In this document: piece by piece, positions 47,141 through 60,892 of the stretch | Numbering within the stretch: position 1 is the first letter of the stretch | How the letters are laid out: the number at the start of each line of letters is the position of its first letter | Assembly (NCBI RefSeq): GCF_032854445.1 | Contig: NC_088303.1 | Location: forward strand, 5,835,501 to 5,899,500 | Source: Liolophura sinensis | Lineage: Eukaryota > Mollusca > Polyplacophora > Chitonida > Chitonidae | Direction of reading: 5' to 3' | Length of the DNA stretch: 64,000 bases | The notes under the pieces: generated by a model | Told to the model about the DNA's origin: nothing | The model's input: the letters and a program-made list of their open reading frames with translations, nothing else | The model's database searches: none | Translations under genes and position numbers: made by a program

Positions 47141-47490
47141 ACCGGCCCCGATAGCACAGTTGGTAGAGCTTCGCTTAGGGAGCGGTAGATCCAGTGTCAG
47201 TCCTGGGTCGAGTGACACCTAAGACTTTAAAAGAGGAAGTTGTAACTTCCTCGCGCGGCGTTCAGCATGAAGGGTATAGTGCAACAACTGGTTGACCCGT
47301 ATCCGTATAATGGCTCGGGCGGGGCGGCTTATTTGCCTTCGGTAAGTCGTCTCCGTGAAGCAGCACTAGATAAAAGAGCAGTGGAAATCCCTCCTGCAAC
47401 AAGGTGGCACATTACATGTACCCTAAGGATTCCTTTGTTGTCATATGACTGAAAAATTGTTAAGTATTACGTGAAACCCCAAGTACTCAC
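47141..47490 (+). mobile_element. Intact tRNA-derived SINE, family B (copy 2)
   Basis: An uninterrupted SINE of about 350 bp. tRNA-like head ACCGGCCCCGATAGCACAGT; junction GAGTGACACCTAAGACTTTA, which is the empty site of the Mutator-like insertion; body GTATAGTGCAACAACTGGTT and GTAAGTCGTCTCCGTGAAGC; end ATATGACTGAAAAATTGTTA, ACCCCAAGTACTCAC. Related elements are abundant in molluscan genomes. Confidence 0.8.
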
Positions 47491-48591
47491 ACAGAGAACT
47501 TTTCACGACACATAGGGATTCTGATTTATGGATGAAAGAAACTGGAATAATATAATGCCTTTACCAAGTACAAGTACCTGAAAATCTTGTGACTTTTAGC
47601 TGCATGAGGATTGCAGCATGCAATTTTCTTAGTGGGGTTGGAGGTGACGTGACCACCCTTTCGCGTCAAACAAAATGGTCGCCCAATGTCACAGCATTGT
47701 GGAAAAGGTCACTTTTTGCCACTTCACTAGCGACCAGTTAGGCGTAGATGTACTAAATAACATCACGAAAATTCTGCAGAAATACTCAGACTGTCTGGAA
47801 ATTATACATATCCAAGGGATACAAGATCGCTGACAGCGATTCAAAAATATGCATTTTCTTATGCAATACTGTTGGGAGGACCGTTTTCTTCACTCACACT
47901 GTTTTTTGATAAGATCACGTGGTCTCCAGCTTACAGAATCACTAGTCAACTGGACCCAATCGACAATGCCTTAGGCAAGAGTTCCTGGATGATTCTCACG
48001 ATCATGTTGAACAGGGAGGGTGCCGGAGTAAATCATACTACAAGTAGGTACCAAACACCTCACAATTTAAAGTTACAGCTTTACCAGCGAAAGCCTGAAT
48101 ACAAGCCTTCCAACTTATTGGTCAATCTGCTCAGCAATGAACGACAAAACCTGTGAGGGTAGCTCAGCCAGGTTGAGGATGGGAGAACTGTCCAGAGTAA
48201 TCGTTTCGGGTAGAAGTAGCTGCATTTCAAAACGGCGATATCCTTGGACAGGGACAAATTGGCTTCGGCAAGATCAGGAGCTCTGCAGGGAATCTGTACA
48301 TTTGCTAAGTCTGTTGGTGTGACAATAAGCTGTCAACGATGCTTGTGTGGCCATGTCTAAAGATTGTAGATCATCTGAAGTCTTCCATATACATGGCATG
48401 CAAATGCACTTTAATTGTGGAAAAGTTTGAACATGCCAAAGGTGGGTGGTTTACCCAGGGCAATCTGGTTTTCATCACCCATCAAACAGACTGCCGTCAT
48501 ACAAGTGAAAATTCTTGATTATGACATTTAACAACAATCAATAAAATAAAATGACAACTACAATCAAGTCACAAAGTCCATTTTATTGTAC
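47491..48591. other. Gene-free stretch downstream of EXOSC7, copy 2
   Basis: No exon recognised; counterpart of 19,389-20,492. Confidence 0.4.
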
Positions 48592-48597
48592 ATGTCT
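48592..48597 (-). promoter_or_regulatory. Poly(A) signal of EXOSC7 copy 2
   Basis: AATAAA on the - strand, about 370 bases past the stop codon. Confidence 0.55.
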
Positions 48598-50192
48598 TTG
48601 ACATGACTAATATGGGGCAAATTGTCTGAAGAATGAATGAGTTAATGACTGGTAGTAGTTAGTCATTAGACAAAGGAAGTTTATATCTGCCTTTGGAGTA
48701 AATTGAACTGTAGAACTACCCATACATTCTCATTCATTAGCGGGGGCATGGAATCACTGCCTTTAAATTCTGACTGCTATTGGCATGTCAAATGATCCCT
48801 GCATCTTGTCTTGCTGTTAGTCTGGCATTTTCATCCCCTCCAACAAGCATGTCCATGACGGGCCAACACACGAATTCATGGCATTTCACTGCCCCATCAT
48901 CATAGGGCAATTGTTTTCCAAGTCTCCTTACATAAGATGTCTAGTCCTATTCTGACAAATGTCGGGTCACTTCAAAAAACCCATGGTGTGTTTCTTGCTG
49001 CCTAGTTTCTCTTCGTCTTTCAAAACTTCCAATAATCTCTTGTTTAATGCCTGTCCAACCCGCTTTCCAGACTGTGAACATATAAAAGTGATAAAAGGTA
49101 CAAAGGGTTTATAAAGAGAATGGAAACTCATACCAGCGTTTTATGTTAAATGTGTGTCACAACTTAAAATTCCAAACAAAATAAAATTGATGACAGCATT
49201 GGTTTGGTGTGTTGTTTACCTTCACTTCAAAGTTAATAAGGTCTGAGGTTATAGTACGTAAACTTTTTGACTACAGTCGTTAATAACACTTCGCATGTGT
49301 GGAAAAGTGTACATGCAACATCATATGAAAAGTTAGAAAAAGTGGTTTATAAAGTTCTGTGAAAGTAGAAGTAATATCCTACATATACCTCCATCATATC
49401 CAAGACACTATCAGGGTGTAGGCTTCCTGATCCTTCCTTCTTTAGGGCTGTCACTGTACCTTTGTCTGTTATTCCCATTATAACTCTGCAGAACAAGTCA
49501 TGACAGTTTCTTTCAATGTTAACATGTTAATTTACCCTTTGATTATGATTACTAAAAGTATGGTTTTAAGGAAAATGAAGAAAAATATGCCCCCAATAAG
49601 TAGGGGGAAAATTCATTTCATTTTGAGGCATTTTTTATATTTCTAAACAACCCCTCTATTTTATGCATATTTTCCATCAATGATCGGAAATGACGTCATC
49701 AAGGAAGATACGGGGAATGAGGGATCAGCTTAATTAGCACCCCCGATTCGAGCTCCGTCAACTACAAGGCTGTTTTGACTATCACCAATGACATAACGAC
49801 GGCAGGCTACTTACTTTCCAGACTGATGGCTGGGGCTTTATGAAAACTGTAGTTTAAACCCATTTTATGCCCCAAGGAGTAAGCTGAGAAGCTTTATTGC
49901 ACTTTCATATCTTAGGACACATCATATACCATGTATTAAGAGAATAAAACCCAAGCTTTTCATAAAACCTTTAATACATGTATACAAAAGTAGTCTGGTC
50001 CATGAGTGGAGACTTGAGCAATAGCCTATGTTTTACTGGTCACTGGGTCTGTGTGCCTCTATAGTAACGGCACTTTAGATTACTTGGAAAGAGATATTTA
50101 CTCATATTTAGGCACAACAACTCATTTACCACCTACAGCTATATCAGGGAGGAGACATAATTTTTAGCACCAGACTGAATCAGCTGTCGTAA

Positions 50193-50983
50193 AGCCGGGC
50201 GTATATTGACCTTGCGTTTGGCAGCACCTGGGTTTTTGGCAACTGGAAGCAGCTAGCAGCATACAACTGGATGCTGGTTTGAGCTGATCTACGTGGGCTT
50301 GCGGTCACTGACAACTGCTGACTCCGTGGCTGCTCGGAGTTGAACATGTTCTACTTTTCTGTAACTCAAAGCATCCATTTGTACCCAGTTCAATCAATCT
50401 ACGCGTGCTTGCGTCCATGGTCACAGTTGCTCAAAGTGCATGCATGAGTTCCACTATGAATAATGGCGACCACTGAGTGGACCCATGAGGCGAAAAATAA
50501 GCTCATCCATTTGTGGAGGCAGCCCGTGCTTGTACAACACCTCTTGCTAGGCACAGACAAAGCATATGATGCACATGGGTTGTGTAAGGAGGGAGAAGGC
50601 TATAATTAGAACAAATTATTAAATTTGTCTATCCTTTCATTAAATGGGGGTATCAAGTGAAAAGTAGGAATAAAAGGACAAGGAAATTTTTCCAACAATC
50701 TTAAATTTCAAAAGAAAAGACAAAGGTACATTAGACATTATATCAAATACATCCACGCATCATGTACAAGGGTCCCACCATCATGAATAGGTCACATGAC
50801 TATCATGTTGCTATAAGTGTCTGCTCACAGTTGCCACCAGTCGTAGTCTGAATCTGATCAGACACAGCCAGTGCTCATGATCATAAGGTTTTGTCAAACT
50901 TTTCGACATAAGTGTTGCGCTTAGGTTGACTGTGTTGAGTTGTACCCAGCTGTTTACGATCGCAAGTCAACCTACGCCCTACT
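50193..50983. mobile_element. Degenerate Harbinger-type element with a MADF fragment (copy 2)
   Basis: Counterpart of 22,082-22,872 with the same TAA flanks and ends. The fragment reads MATTEWTHEAKNKLIHLWRQ here. Confidence 0.6.
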
Positions 50984-50984
50984 T

Positions 50985-51041
50985 AAATGAAATATTCTTG
51001 AGTACAGTGTAAAACACCAATCAAATAAATAAATAAATAAA
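50985..51041 (+). mobile_element. SINE tail, family A (copy 2)
   Basis: Counterpart of 22,874-22,930, with GAGTACAGTGTAAAACACCA. Confidence 0.6.
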
Positions 51042-51232
51042 AGGCTAGAAATATGCAGAATCTAAGTAAGATTCCAAATCTCATTTCAAGACTTTTTTAT
51101 ATATTCTTGTGACATTGACTAAAATGAATCATAAGACTACGGCTCTGCTTTTAGGACCATTGTGAAGCAGCTGAAGCACATCGCCGATTCTTCCTAGCTT
51201 CTATTCTTTCTACATTCTCTCGTTGTTTTATA

Positions 51233-52035
51233 TCTACACTGAACATTAACATACATGTAGTACAGCACCCGTATCTGCAGATTCCACACTGAACATTAAT
51301 GTACATGTAGTACCACACCCATATCTACAGCTTCTACACTGAACATGAACATACATGTAGTACCACACCTATATCTGCAGTTTCTACACTGAACATGAAT
51401 GTACAAGTAGTACCACACCTATATCTGCAGTTTCTACACTGAACATGAACGTACATGTAGTACCACACCTATATCTGCAGTTTCTACACTGAACATGAAT
51501 GTACATGTAGTACAACACCTACATCTGTAGTTTCTACACTGAACATGAATGTACATGTAGTACAACACCTAGATCTGTAGTTTCTACACTGAACATGAAT
51601 GTACATGTAGTACCACACCTATATACCTATATCTACAGCTTCTACACTGAACATGAACGTACATGTAGTACCACACCTATATATACAGCTTCTACACTGA
51701 ACATGAACATACATGTAGTACAACACCTATATCTTCAGTTTCTACACTGAACATGAATGTACATGTAGCACAACACCCGTATCTGCAGTTTCTACACTGA
51801 ACATGAATGTACATGTAGTACAACACCTATATCTGCAGTTTCTACACTGAACATGAATGTACATGTAGTACCACACCTATATCAGCAGATTCTACACTGA
51901 ACATGAATGTACATGTAGTACCACACCTATATCTGAAGATTCTACACTGATCATGAATGTACATGTAGTACCACACCTACATCTGTAGTTTCTACACTGA
52001 ACATGAATCTACATGTAGTACCACACCTATATCTG
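51233..52035. repeat. 50-bp minisatellite, about 16 units (copy 2)
   Basis: Same TCTACACTGAACATGAATGT unit as 23,112-23,556 but about seven units longer (the copy-to-copy offset rises by 367 bases across it). Confidence 0.95.
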
Positions 52036-53280
52036 TTAACATGGAAATATAACAGCTATTTTTACATCCACCATAGATGTCTGTTTTTGCAACTGCAAAA
52101 AAAAAGCACGAAAACCATTATTGGATCTGAATGACATGACCTCTGTCTTGATTTTAAGGTGTTCTCCTCCTTTTCTAGTGAATGTAGTGAACTGTCAAGT
52201 AACACATGCATACCACTGCATGCTACCTCCAACCAAAACATTGATTGCTGCTATCACAGTGAGAACTTTCTCAGTGCAGTGATGAACTCCAATTCAATCC
52301 TATGTACTTATTGATTCCATCACATACCTGGCCAGACAGCACGACTCTTCCTTCTGACTGGCATCTACCAAATGGCAGTTCCCAATCTGAAGAAAGAAAA
52401 TAAATATCAGTTAAACGTTCAACAAAACATTTACTAATTCAAATGCATTTACAGCTGAATTTATATGACAATGTTCTGAAGAATTTAGGGGTACTAAGTA
52501 GCAAACAAACCACCTGACTCTGCAGTCAAATCAGCAAGAGCTGGATTTGAACCAAAGATAATGGTTTATATAAACCACAGTCAGAACAAAGGTTTAGCAA
52601 ATTTATCAACAAAATTACACACAAGGGTTAAAACTTTACAGGTTTACTAGTTAATATCATCTTTGTAATTCATTCTTTGAAGAACTTCAACATGAGAACA
52701 AATTTAATTGTCCATTTAAATTCATTGAGCTTTGGGCCGTGAGAAGATTTAAGTATTTAACTTGATTACATGAATATGCAATACAGTTTATACTTTACGC
52801 CATGTCTTGAAGTTTGGCTATGCTTGTTTGCAATACCTTGTGACCTCTGTTTAAAATATGAATGAAAGATTATGGTCTAATGCCACTTTGCTCCGCTTAA
52901 AATAGAACATACCTGCAACAACAATTGCATAAAAGTTAATCCACATACATATAGTATTCCAAAACTGAAATTTTGCATTGTAAGTAACAAACATATACTA
53001 TGAATGTTTGTGTAAAGTAAACTTCAGATCAATGTTGTCCTTTTTTATTAACCTACTTCTGCTCTATCTCAAGTTTACAAAGAGTGAAGCACATTATCTT
53101 CACATGTAACATCTGTGATTTGAAGGAAAAGGTCATGAGAAAATGAGAAAAAAAACCAATCAATCAGCAGCTAGTAAAGGCAAGCTTAAACATAGCTCTG
53201 AGGCGCTTTCCACAGCTGGTTGCTCCTAGCCAATTAGGGATAACTTACTTGAGGCGAGATGATTGCACTGCATTTTGCAG

Positions 53281-54631
53281 AACACTGGGCACCTTACCTT
53301 ACTGTGTGTGATGAGGGCAAGGGAGGAGGCGACACTGGGCACCTTACCTTACTGTGTGTGATGAGGGCAAGGGAGGAGACGACACTGGGCACCTTACCTT
53401 ACTGTGTGTGATGAGGGCAAGGGAGGAGACGACACTGGGCACCTTACCTTACTGTGTGTGATGAGGGCAAGGGAGGAGGCGACACTGGGCACCTTACCTT
53501 ACTGTGTGTGATGAGGGCAAGGGAGGAGATGACACTGGGCACCTTACCTTACTGTGTGTGATGAGGGCAAGGGAGGAGACGACACTGGGCACCTTACCTT
53601 ACTGTGTGTTATGAGGGCAAGGAAGGAGGCGACACTGGGCACCTTACCTTACTGTGTGTGATGAGGGCAAGGGAGGAGGCGACACTGGGCACCTTACCTT
53701 ACTGTGTGTGATGAGGGCAAGGGAGGAGGCGACACTGGGCACCTTACCGTACTGTGTGTGATGAGGGCAAGGGAGGAGACGACACTCGGCACCTTACCTT
53801 ACTGTGTGTGATGAGGGCAAGGGAGGAGACGACACTGGGCACCCTACCTTACTGTGTGTGATGAGGGCAAGGGAGGAGGCGACACTGGGCACCTTACCTT
53901 ACTGTGTGTGATGAGGGCAAGGGAGGAGACGACACTCGGCACCTTACCTTACTGTGTGTGATGAGGGCAAGGGAGGAGACGACGCTGGGCACCCTACCTT
54001 ACTGTGTGTGATGAGGGCAAGGGAGGAGGCGACACTTGGCACCTTACCTTACTGTGTGTGATGAGGGCAAGGGAGGAGGCGCCACTGGGCACCTTACCTT
54101 ACTGTGTGTGATGAGGGCAGGGGAGGAGACGACACTGGGCACCTTACCTTACTGAATGTGATGAAAACAGGACAGAAGACAACACTGGACACCTTACCTT
54201 ACTGAGTGTGATGAGAACAGAGAGGAGACGACACTGGGCACCTTACCTTACTGAGTGTGATGAGAACAGGAGAGTAGACAACACTGGGCACCTTGCCTTA
54301 CTGAGTGTGATGAGAACAGGACAGAAGACAACACTGGACACCTTACTTTACTGAGTGTGATGAGAATAGGGGATGAGATGACACTCGGCACCTTGCCTTA
54401 CTGAGTGTGATGAGGACAGGGGAGGAGACAACACTGGGCACCTTACCTTACTGAGTGTGATGAGAACAGGACAGAAGACAAAACTGGACACCTTACTTTA
54501 CTGAGTGTGATGAGAATAGGGGAGGAGATAACACTGGGCACCTTGCCTTACTGAGTGTGATGAGGACAGGGGAGGAGACAACACTAGACACCTTACCTTA
54601 CTGAGTGTGATGAGAACAGGGGAGGAGACAA
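53281..54631 (-). repeat. 50-bp exon-end/splice-donor minisatellite, 27 units (copy 2)
   Basis: Same unit as 24,804-26,852, 14 units shorter. The exon-proximal part again has ACTGAGTGTGATGAGAACAG units and the distal part the homogenised ACTGTGTGTGATGAGGGCAA type. The large internal block duplication of copy 1 is missing. Confidence 0.93.
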
Positions 54632-55084
54632 CATTCAGACGTTTGACATCGTATGGATCATCACAGATCTCCAGTTCTGTGTGCCCTTCTTCCTCAGATA
54701 CAGTCACATTAGGGATTCTGAAAGTGATGTTTTTTGAATTACAAAAGAAAAGTGTTTTCATAATTTAAAAATACAGGAAAGGACAGCACAAAAATGAAGC
54801 TGGATCAGCAGATAGGCCATTCGAAACTGACCCTCAAAATACATGTGCTCATTTTCTTACACTTTCTGTTTTAACTGAATTAATGGAGGTCAAATATTCA
54901 AATGGTAGGCTTTATGGACCATACTGCCAGTGGTAAGTACACACACTCTTCAGTATTTCACATCACTGTATTTGCATTATATTCATCTACAGGTGAATTC
55001 TGGAGAACATCAAAGTAATCTTTTATTCATGGGTAATAACTATTCAAACATTAAAAGGTGTGTTTATAGACAAAACACTTCTGA

Positions 55085-55224
55085 TTATTTATTTATTTAT
55101 TTGTCTGGTGTTTTATGCCATACTCAAGAGTATTTCACTTATAAGACGGCGGCTAGCATTATGGTGGATGGAAACCGGGCAGAGCCAGGGGGAAACCCAC
55201 GACCATCCGCAGGTTGCTAGCAGA
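55085..55224 (-). mobile_element. SINE fragment, family A (copy 2)
   Basis: Counterpart of 27,306-27,445, nearly identical. Confidence 0.75.
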
Positions 55225-55548
55225 AACACTTCTGATGATGTGATAAACACCACCTATATGGTTCAAAAAGCCCACCATATAATTCAAAAATTTAATGCAA
55301 ATTACAAAAAAAAAACTGAAAAATAAAACAATGATATATTTTTACACATTGTTTAGTCCATCTGATGAGCTTAATTTGATTTTTTAGCTTTCCTTCTCTT
55401 TAAATGATGGAGTATGCGGTATCCTTTACTTACTTAGTGTTATATAAGGCAGCTTTTACGGCTATTGAAACTGCGTCAAAGAGATTCCCACCACATTCCA
55501 GTAACTATCACAAACAGAAACACAAAACATGTACAGTAACAATCTTAA

Positions 55549-56152
55549 GCCCCGTCCAGACTATCTAATATCCTTCAACTTTTGTCCACTCATCAGCAAG
55601 TTCAATGCTGTTGAGGTAAGTTGGGTGTCCTATCTATACTACAAATCAAATAGGTCAACACTGTCCAACACTGGTGTTGTATGTTGATCAATGTCGAGCT
55701 GTGTTCCAAACTTTCGATAAATTGGAGGGAAATTTCCACCTTTCTCTCCAATGCACAATGAGAGACACAATGACCTGCACCTGGAAGAATTGTGTCATGG
55801 GTTTATCGTTTGTGCTTATTACCATAGCCATACTCCTGTATCAATGAAACTGTCTCCTCTCTCTTTCACCTTTGGCACTGCCATTTTGCCCAGGTCAATT
55901 GCCTTAAGACGGTCACGTTATTTCTACATGCCCGCTGATTGGCTACACTCACTCAACCTGACTCAACTTGTTGACAACAAATACACATGCACATTTCCAA
56001 TTTAACAAAGTTGGATGGTGTTTAATGTTGTTTAACAGAGTTGAAGAACCTGTCCAAACTACTGAACATGGCTCAACTTGTTCACTCAACTTCAACTTGT
56101 CTCTTGTTGGGTCACCAAAAGTTGAGTGATGTTGGGTTGTCTAGACGTGGTT
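55549..56152. mobile_element. MITE with TAA/TTA-flanked inverted ends (copy 2)
   Basis: Counterpart of 27,770-28,373. Confidence 0.6.
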
Positions 56153-56249
56153 TAAACTAACAATAATCAATCTACAACAGCAATGGATATGTGATACTAC
56201 TTGTGATAAGTGTAGTTCAAAACAAATATACATTGCAATGGCAATACAT

Positions 56250-56387
56250 ATTTATTTATTTATCTATTTGACTGTTGTTTAACCCCATACTCTAGAATTT
56301 TTCTAGAGTAAAAACTTTCATGACGGCAGTCAGTTTTATGGGTTGGAGAAAATGCAGTGCCTGGATAAACCACCACCCTTTGGCAAG
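56250..56387 (-). mobile_element. Diverged SINE fragment, family A (copy 2)
   Basis: Counterpart of 28,471-28,600. A small inverted pair CTCTAGAA / TTCTAGAG has arisen here by local insertion. Confidence 0.4.
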
Positions 56388-57021
56388 TTACTACCAAACT
56401 TTTCCAATGTGTGACATACAGATACATGTTGGAGGAAGGCAAGGCATGGTCTTCAACAAACATTAGATTACGTCAATGCCCACAAGAGTATTGTCAACTT
56501 CTTATTGTCCATGTTGTCACCAAGGTCCCACAAGCAGTGAGATTGGGGAAATCTGAAAATTCCCTGTGTAAGGCTGGTTTGAACACACACCTTGTGTTCC
56601 TAGAGACTGAAAGTTAAGCACTAACCATAAGACCAGCAATAGTCCGCTAATGTTCATAAATATACGAAGGTGACTTCTAATATATTAAATCAAGAATCAA
56701 GTCTTTGGGTACATGATGAACAGGTTTCATACTTCCATCATAAGAATGACATGAATTTACTCACGACAAAAGATTTTTAACACTCAGATGTAATAGTTGC
56801 ATGGCATACCACGATATCCACGTACAGGACCCAACACTGCTGCCCTGGAATAATTACTAAAGAGTTCAGGTCTAAGCTTGTGGCTGTGTCATACGCTCGT
56901 GCTAGCGTGTTGCTGATTTCTGTGGCTAATTCTTCCCCACCTCAGCCTTCAAACTCGGGAGTGGCGTTTGCTGAGCTATTAAAATAAAGGATATTCATTT
57001 ATATCAGAATCAGGCACTGCA

Positions 57022-57145
57022 GAGGGAGCCTTTGTAGCGCGGTCATCAGCGTGCTAGTGCAGCACAATGACTCAGAACCTGGTCACCAATGCAGTTGCTG
57101 TGAGCTCAAGTCCACCTCATGCTGGACTGAACCCACATCGTATTT
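57022..57145 (+). mobile_element. Diverged SINE head, family A (copy 2)
   Basis: Counterpart of 29,229-29,335; copy 2 keeps about 25 bases (CTGGACTGAACCCACATCGT region) lost from copy 1. Confidence 0.45.
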
Positions 57146-57366
57146 GACCTAACCATCGCAGAGCAAAGTGCTTTAACCACTTGATCTTGACCCAATACCA
57201 CACTAAAGTGATAATGACTACTTAAAGAAATAACTAAATTATGATATATTGAATTTTTGGGAAAGTGTGAAGTACGAGGTAGCTTGAACATAAAGACTTT
57301 CCACAAATTTGGAAAGTCTTCCACATGCCACATTTAAATGTGTAATCAATTTTCATTTAGAAGCCT

Positions 57367-57618
57367 GGGGCCTCCGTGGGTCAGTATGTTAGCACACAAC
57401 CCGGGAGCCTCTCACCAATGCGGTCACTGTGAGTTCAAGTCCAGGTCACGCTGGCTTCCTCTCCAGCCATATGTGGGAAGGTTTGTCCGCAATCTGCAGA
57501 TGGCCATGGGTTTCCAGCGGGCGCTGTCCGGTTTCCACCCACCATAATGCTGGTTGCCGTTGTATAAGTGAAATATTCTTGAGTACAGCGTAAAACACCA
57601 ATCAAATAAATAAATACA
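57367..57618 (+). mobile_element. Full-length tRNA-derived SINE, family A (copy 2)
   Basis: Counterpart of 29,548-29,799, with tRNA head, B box GAGTTCAAGTCC and AAATAAATAAATA tail. Confidence 0.85.
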
Positions 57619-58559
57619 TTTATTTAGAAGCCAGTCTGTGTGATTATAACACAGCTTTCCACTGGCATGAAATTCATGTGAGGTGAAATCATGTCGGATG
57701 GATTTCACCAGTCCATCAGTGAGATTTAAAATTACATGAACTTTATCTGGTTTGGTCTCACTACTCACCAGTCCACAAAGAATTCCAGTCGGCCCTGATT
57801 AGGCCTATCAGCAGTGGGCTGACCCATGTCAGCTTTTACCCCCACCAAAATGTCTGTGTTAGCCTGGAGAGGAAAAAATCGACAGTAGAATACATCACAG
57901 AAATCACCACTCCAGCAGCCTTACAAAATTGTTACAACACAACATCAAGCTCATTTAACCAGAGATCAATTTCTTCATTCTATGCTACTTCAGCGGTATG
58001 TTGTACTGCTCCAAAGACGGGCCCCAAGAGAGTGAGATTTGTGATTCAGGTATTTTCTCACAAAATAAAGGAAAAGTTGCAGACTGGGACAGCAACACTA
58101 CTGTACTAGTCAAAAGCTAGATGGGAGCTATTTGTTGCACTTTTGTGTCTAGAGTTACCTCCCTTTGACAGTGTTTTCAGTGGTCTGGTTTACTTGGCAT
58201 GATCTGACAAATTAAGATTTGAAATGATTTTCTGTGAGCAAAGAACAGATGTTTGGTTTCAGGAATATGAATTGTTTTTCTTTTTTGGAAGAATAATGCA
58301 AATAATTTCATATTTACAGATAACTATATTTGTCATATAACTTAGTCATATTAAAATTTGGCATAGTTTTTCCAGTACAACTGCATACACATAACTGCTC
58401 CTTGCACTATCAGAATTTTTCTATATGTTTTGTCAGTTTCTTGGTTTCATGTGATTTAAAGTCACTATTTCATCATACCTTAACAATGTCTATCAGCAAC
58501 AGTAGGAGACAATCTGAATGCCTAGAAATGTTTAGGGCTATATCACTGTACTGAGGACT

Positions 58560-59083
58560 GAGCGGACCTTCCAGTGTACTTGAGGGGACCCACCAGTGTA
58601 CCTGAGGGCACCCAACAAATTACCTGAGGGCACCCACCAATGTACCTGAGGAGACCCATCAATCAACCTGAGGACACTCATCAGTCAACCTGAGGAAACC
58701 CGTCAGTTTAGCTCAGGTTACTCACCAGGCTACCTGAGGGGTTCCATCAGTCAACCGGAGGACACCATCAGTCAACCTGAGGAAACCCATCAGTTTAGCT
58801 CAGGGTACCCACCAGGCTACTTGAGGGGTTTCATCAGTCAACCGGAGGACACCCATCAGTCAACCTTAGGAAACCCATCAGTTTAGCTCAGGGTACCCAC
58901 CAGGCTACTTGAGGGGTTTCATCAGTCAACCAGAGGACACCCATCAGGCAACCTGAGGACACCCGCCAGTCTAGCTCAGGGTACCCACCAGCCTACCTGA
59001 GGACACCCACCAGGCTACCTCAGGACACAAATCAGCCTAGCTCAGGGTACCCACCAGCCTATCTGAGGACACCCACCAGCCTA
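58560..59083. repeat. 22-bp satellite (copy 2)
   Basis: Same monomers as 30,730-31,504, about 11 monomers shorter, and with fewer complete 88-base units. Confidence 0.9.
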
Positions 59084-60154
59084 TGATGTGTTAAGGGATT
59101 ACAAATTGTCACCAACAAGTGCGTGTCCGTAAGGTGGGAGCTTCGTGGTATTTCTTCCAGTTACATGATGAACATTTCCTTCCAGTATAGATCAGTATTT
59201 ATGCCAGTAGAAATTTGCAGTGCAATGTTGCAGGGTGAGATGGACTATAAATTGGCACTTTTTCAGTTTTGGGTGTGCATCACTTTTGTAACATGCTAAT
59301 GTGTGTCTGCATTTGTAAATAATCTATTACACAATTGCTGTATAGGGGTGTAAATCGAATGGAGATTAAACTGAATGCGTTCTGCTTGTGCTGTGATGTG
59401 AAATGTAGCCTTCTTTATGCAGAAACCTGTAAATCAGTGCAATTATCTGAAAAATCTCAGAAATGAGTAATTATGGGTTAACGTCACCTACACATGGAGG
59501 CATATCACAATTTTTTTTATTGTTCAAGGGCAAAGTGCAATGTGTTATGATGAGATATGTTTTACAAACACAGGTGAATTTGAAGTCTTTAACTGAAGGC
59601 ATATTTATTTTGCTGTTTTTCTTCATATTTATCTTCATTTTGTCTGGCTATGCTATTTTGTATTCCTTTTGAGATGATCATGCAAGCAGGAAATCAAACA
59701 ATATTAATGTTTTGTTTCATGACATTGATGGAAAAATAAGCCACCAAAAATGGCTTCTTTCTTTACAAAACTCTCAATTTAACAATTCGTTTATTTCTAT
59801 TATTATTCCAAAGAAAAGATTTTTGCAGAATCTGGAAAATGTAATTACACGTATGATGGCTGCATTGCTTGATACATTAACTGTGATTTCTCTGCTGTGA
59901 TCTCAGCATTAATTATTTGAGAGATACATACATCTTGACATGCATTTTTTTGCAGGCGATGTGTGTAAAACCTGTCTTATACATGGGCATGTAAATATGG
60001 GCCAAAAAATTGCTGCATGGGCAACAGACTTGCTCAAAGAATACAAGTTCATCCTGGCTTACTTTATACTGTTCTACCATTGTCTGCAATCTAAAAATTA
60101 ATCTGTTAAGTTTTACTTAATATTATGTTAATTGATGTCTTCTAGGTGATGCTG
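59084..60154. other. AT-rich stretch without a recognised gene (copy 2)
   Basis: Counterpart of 31,505-32,572. No exon recognised. Confidence 0.4.
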
Positions 60155-60770
60155 TTTATACAGGCCTACACCATAACATGTATAAACAGATATGGGCCTA
60201 CACCATAACATGTATAAACAGGCATGGGCCTACACCATAACATGTATAAACAGGTATGGGCCTACACCATAACATGTATAAACAGGTATGGGCCTACACC
60301 ATAACATGTATAAACAGGTATGGGCCTACATCATAACATGTATAAACAGGTATGGGCCTACATCGTAACATGTATAAACAGGTATGGGCCTACATCATAA
60401 CATGTATAAACAGGTATGAGCCTACATCGTAACATGTATAGACAGGTATGGGCCTACATCGTAACATGCATAAACAGGTATGGGCCTACATCATAACATG
60501 TATAAACAGGTATGGGCCTACATCATAACATGTATAAACAGGTATGAGCCTACATCGTAACATGTATAGACAGGTATGGGCCTACATCGTAACATGCATA
60601 AACAGGAATGGGCCTACATCATAACATGTATAAACAGGTATGGGCCTACATCATAACCTGTATAAACAGGTATGGGCCTACATCATAACATGCATGTACA
60701 TGTATGGGCCTACATCATAACATGCATGTACATGTATGGGCCTACATCATAACATGCATGTACATGTATG
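60155..60770. repeat. 32-bp minisatellite, about 19 units (copy 2)
   Basis: CATAACATGTATAAACAGGT, ATGGGCCTACAT units; about six more than copy 1. Confidence 0.93.
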
Positions 60771-60892
60771 GGTGAAGATCAACCTATACATGAAAGTTAG
60801 AATGGTTAGAAACAGTATGCAGGTGAATTGTCATGTATAGACAGATGAAAGAATATGTATCACAGAAGAATTAAACACATGGGAGTTTAATT

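Larger units (their letters stand above)
48967..57863 (-). pseudogene. EXOSC7: Exosome component RRP42 (EXOSC7), copy 2, in-frame stop in a conserved motif
   Basis: Exons in order: 57,769-57,863; 56,810-56,975; 55,434-55,504; 54,597-54,717; 52,328-52,386; 49,389-49,485; 48,967-49,071. Borders and phases equal copy 1. The C-terminus is the natural one: SGKRVGQALNKRLLEVLKDE then EKLGSKKHTMGFLK and stop, matching the GFL ending of EXOSC7. In the second exon the codon CGA of EFEGRGG is TGA (56,942-56,944 on the - strand), which truncates the protein early. A second change turns the conserved SDDPYD into CDDPYD. By contrast VLYVDI keeps the Tyr typical of the family where copy 1 has Asn. All splice sites look usable. 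The N-terminal exons (about 54 residues) are not seen. The single stop could be a sequencing or allele-specific change, but as read this copy is null. Confidence 0.88.
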
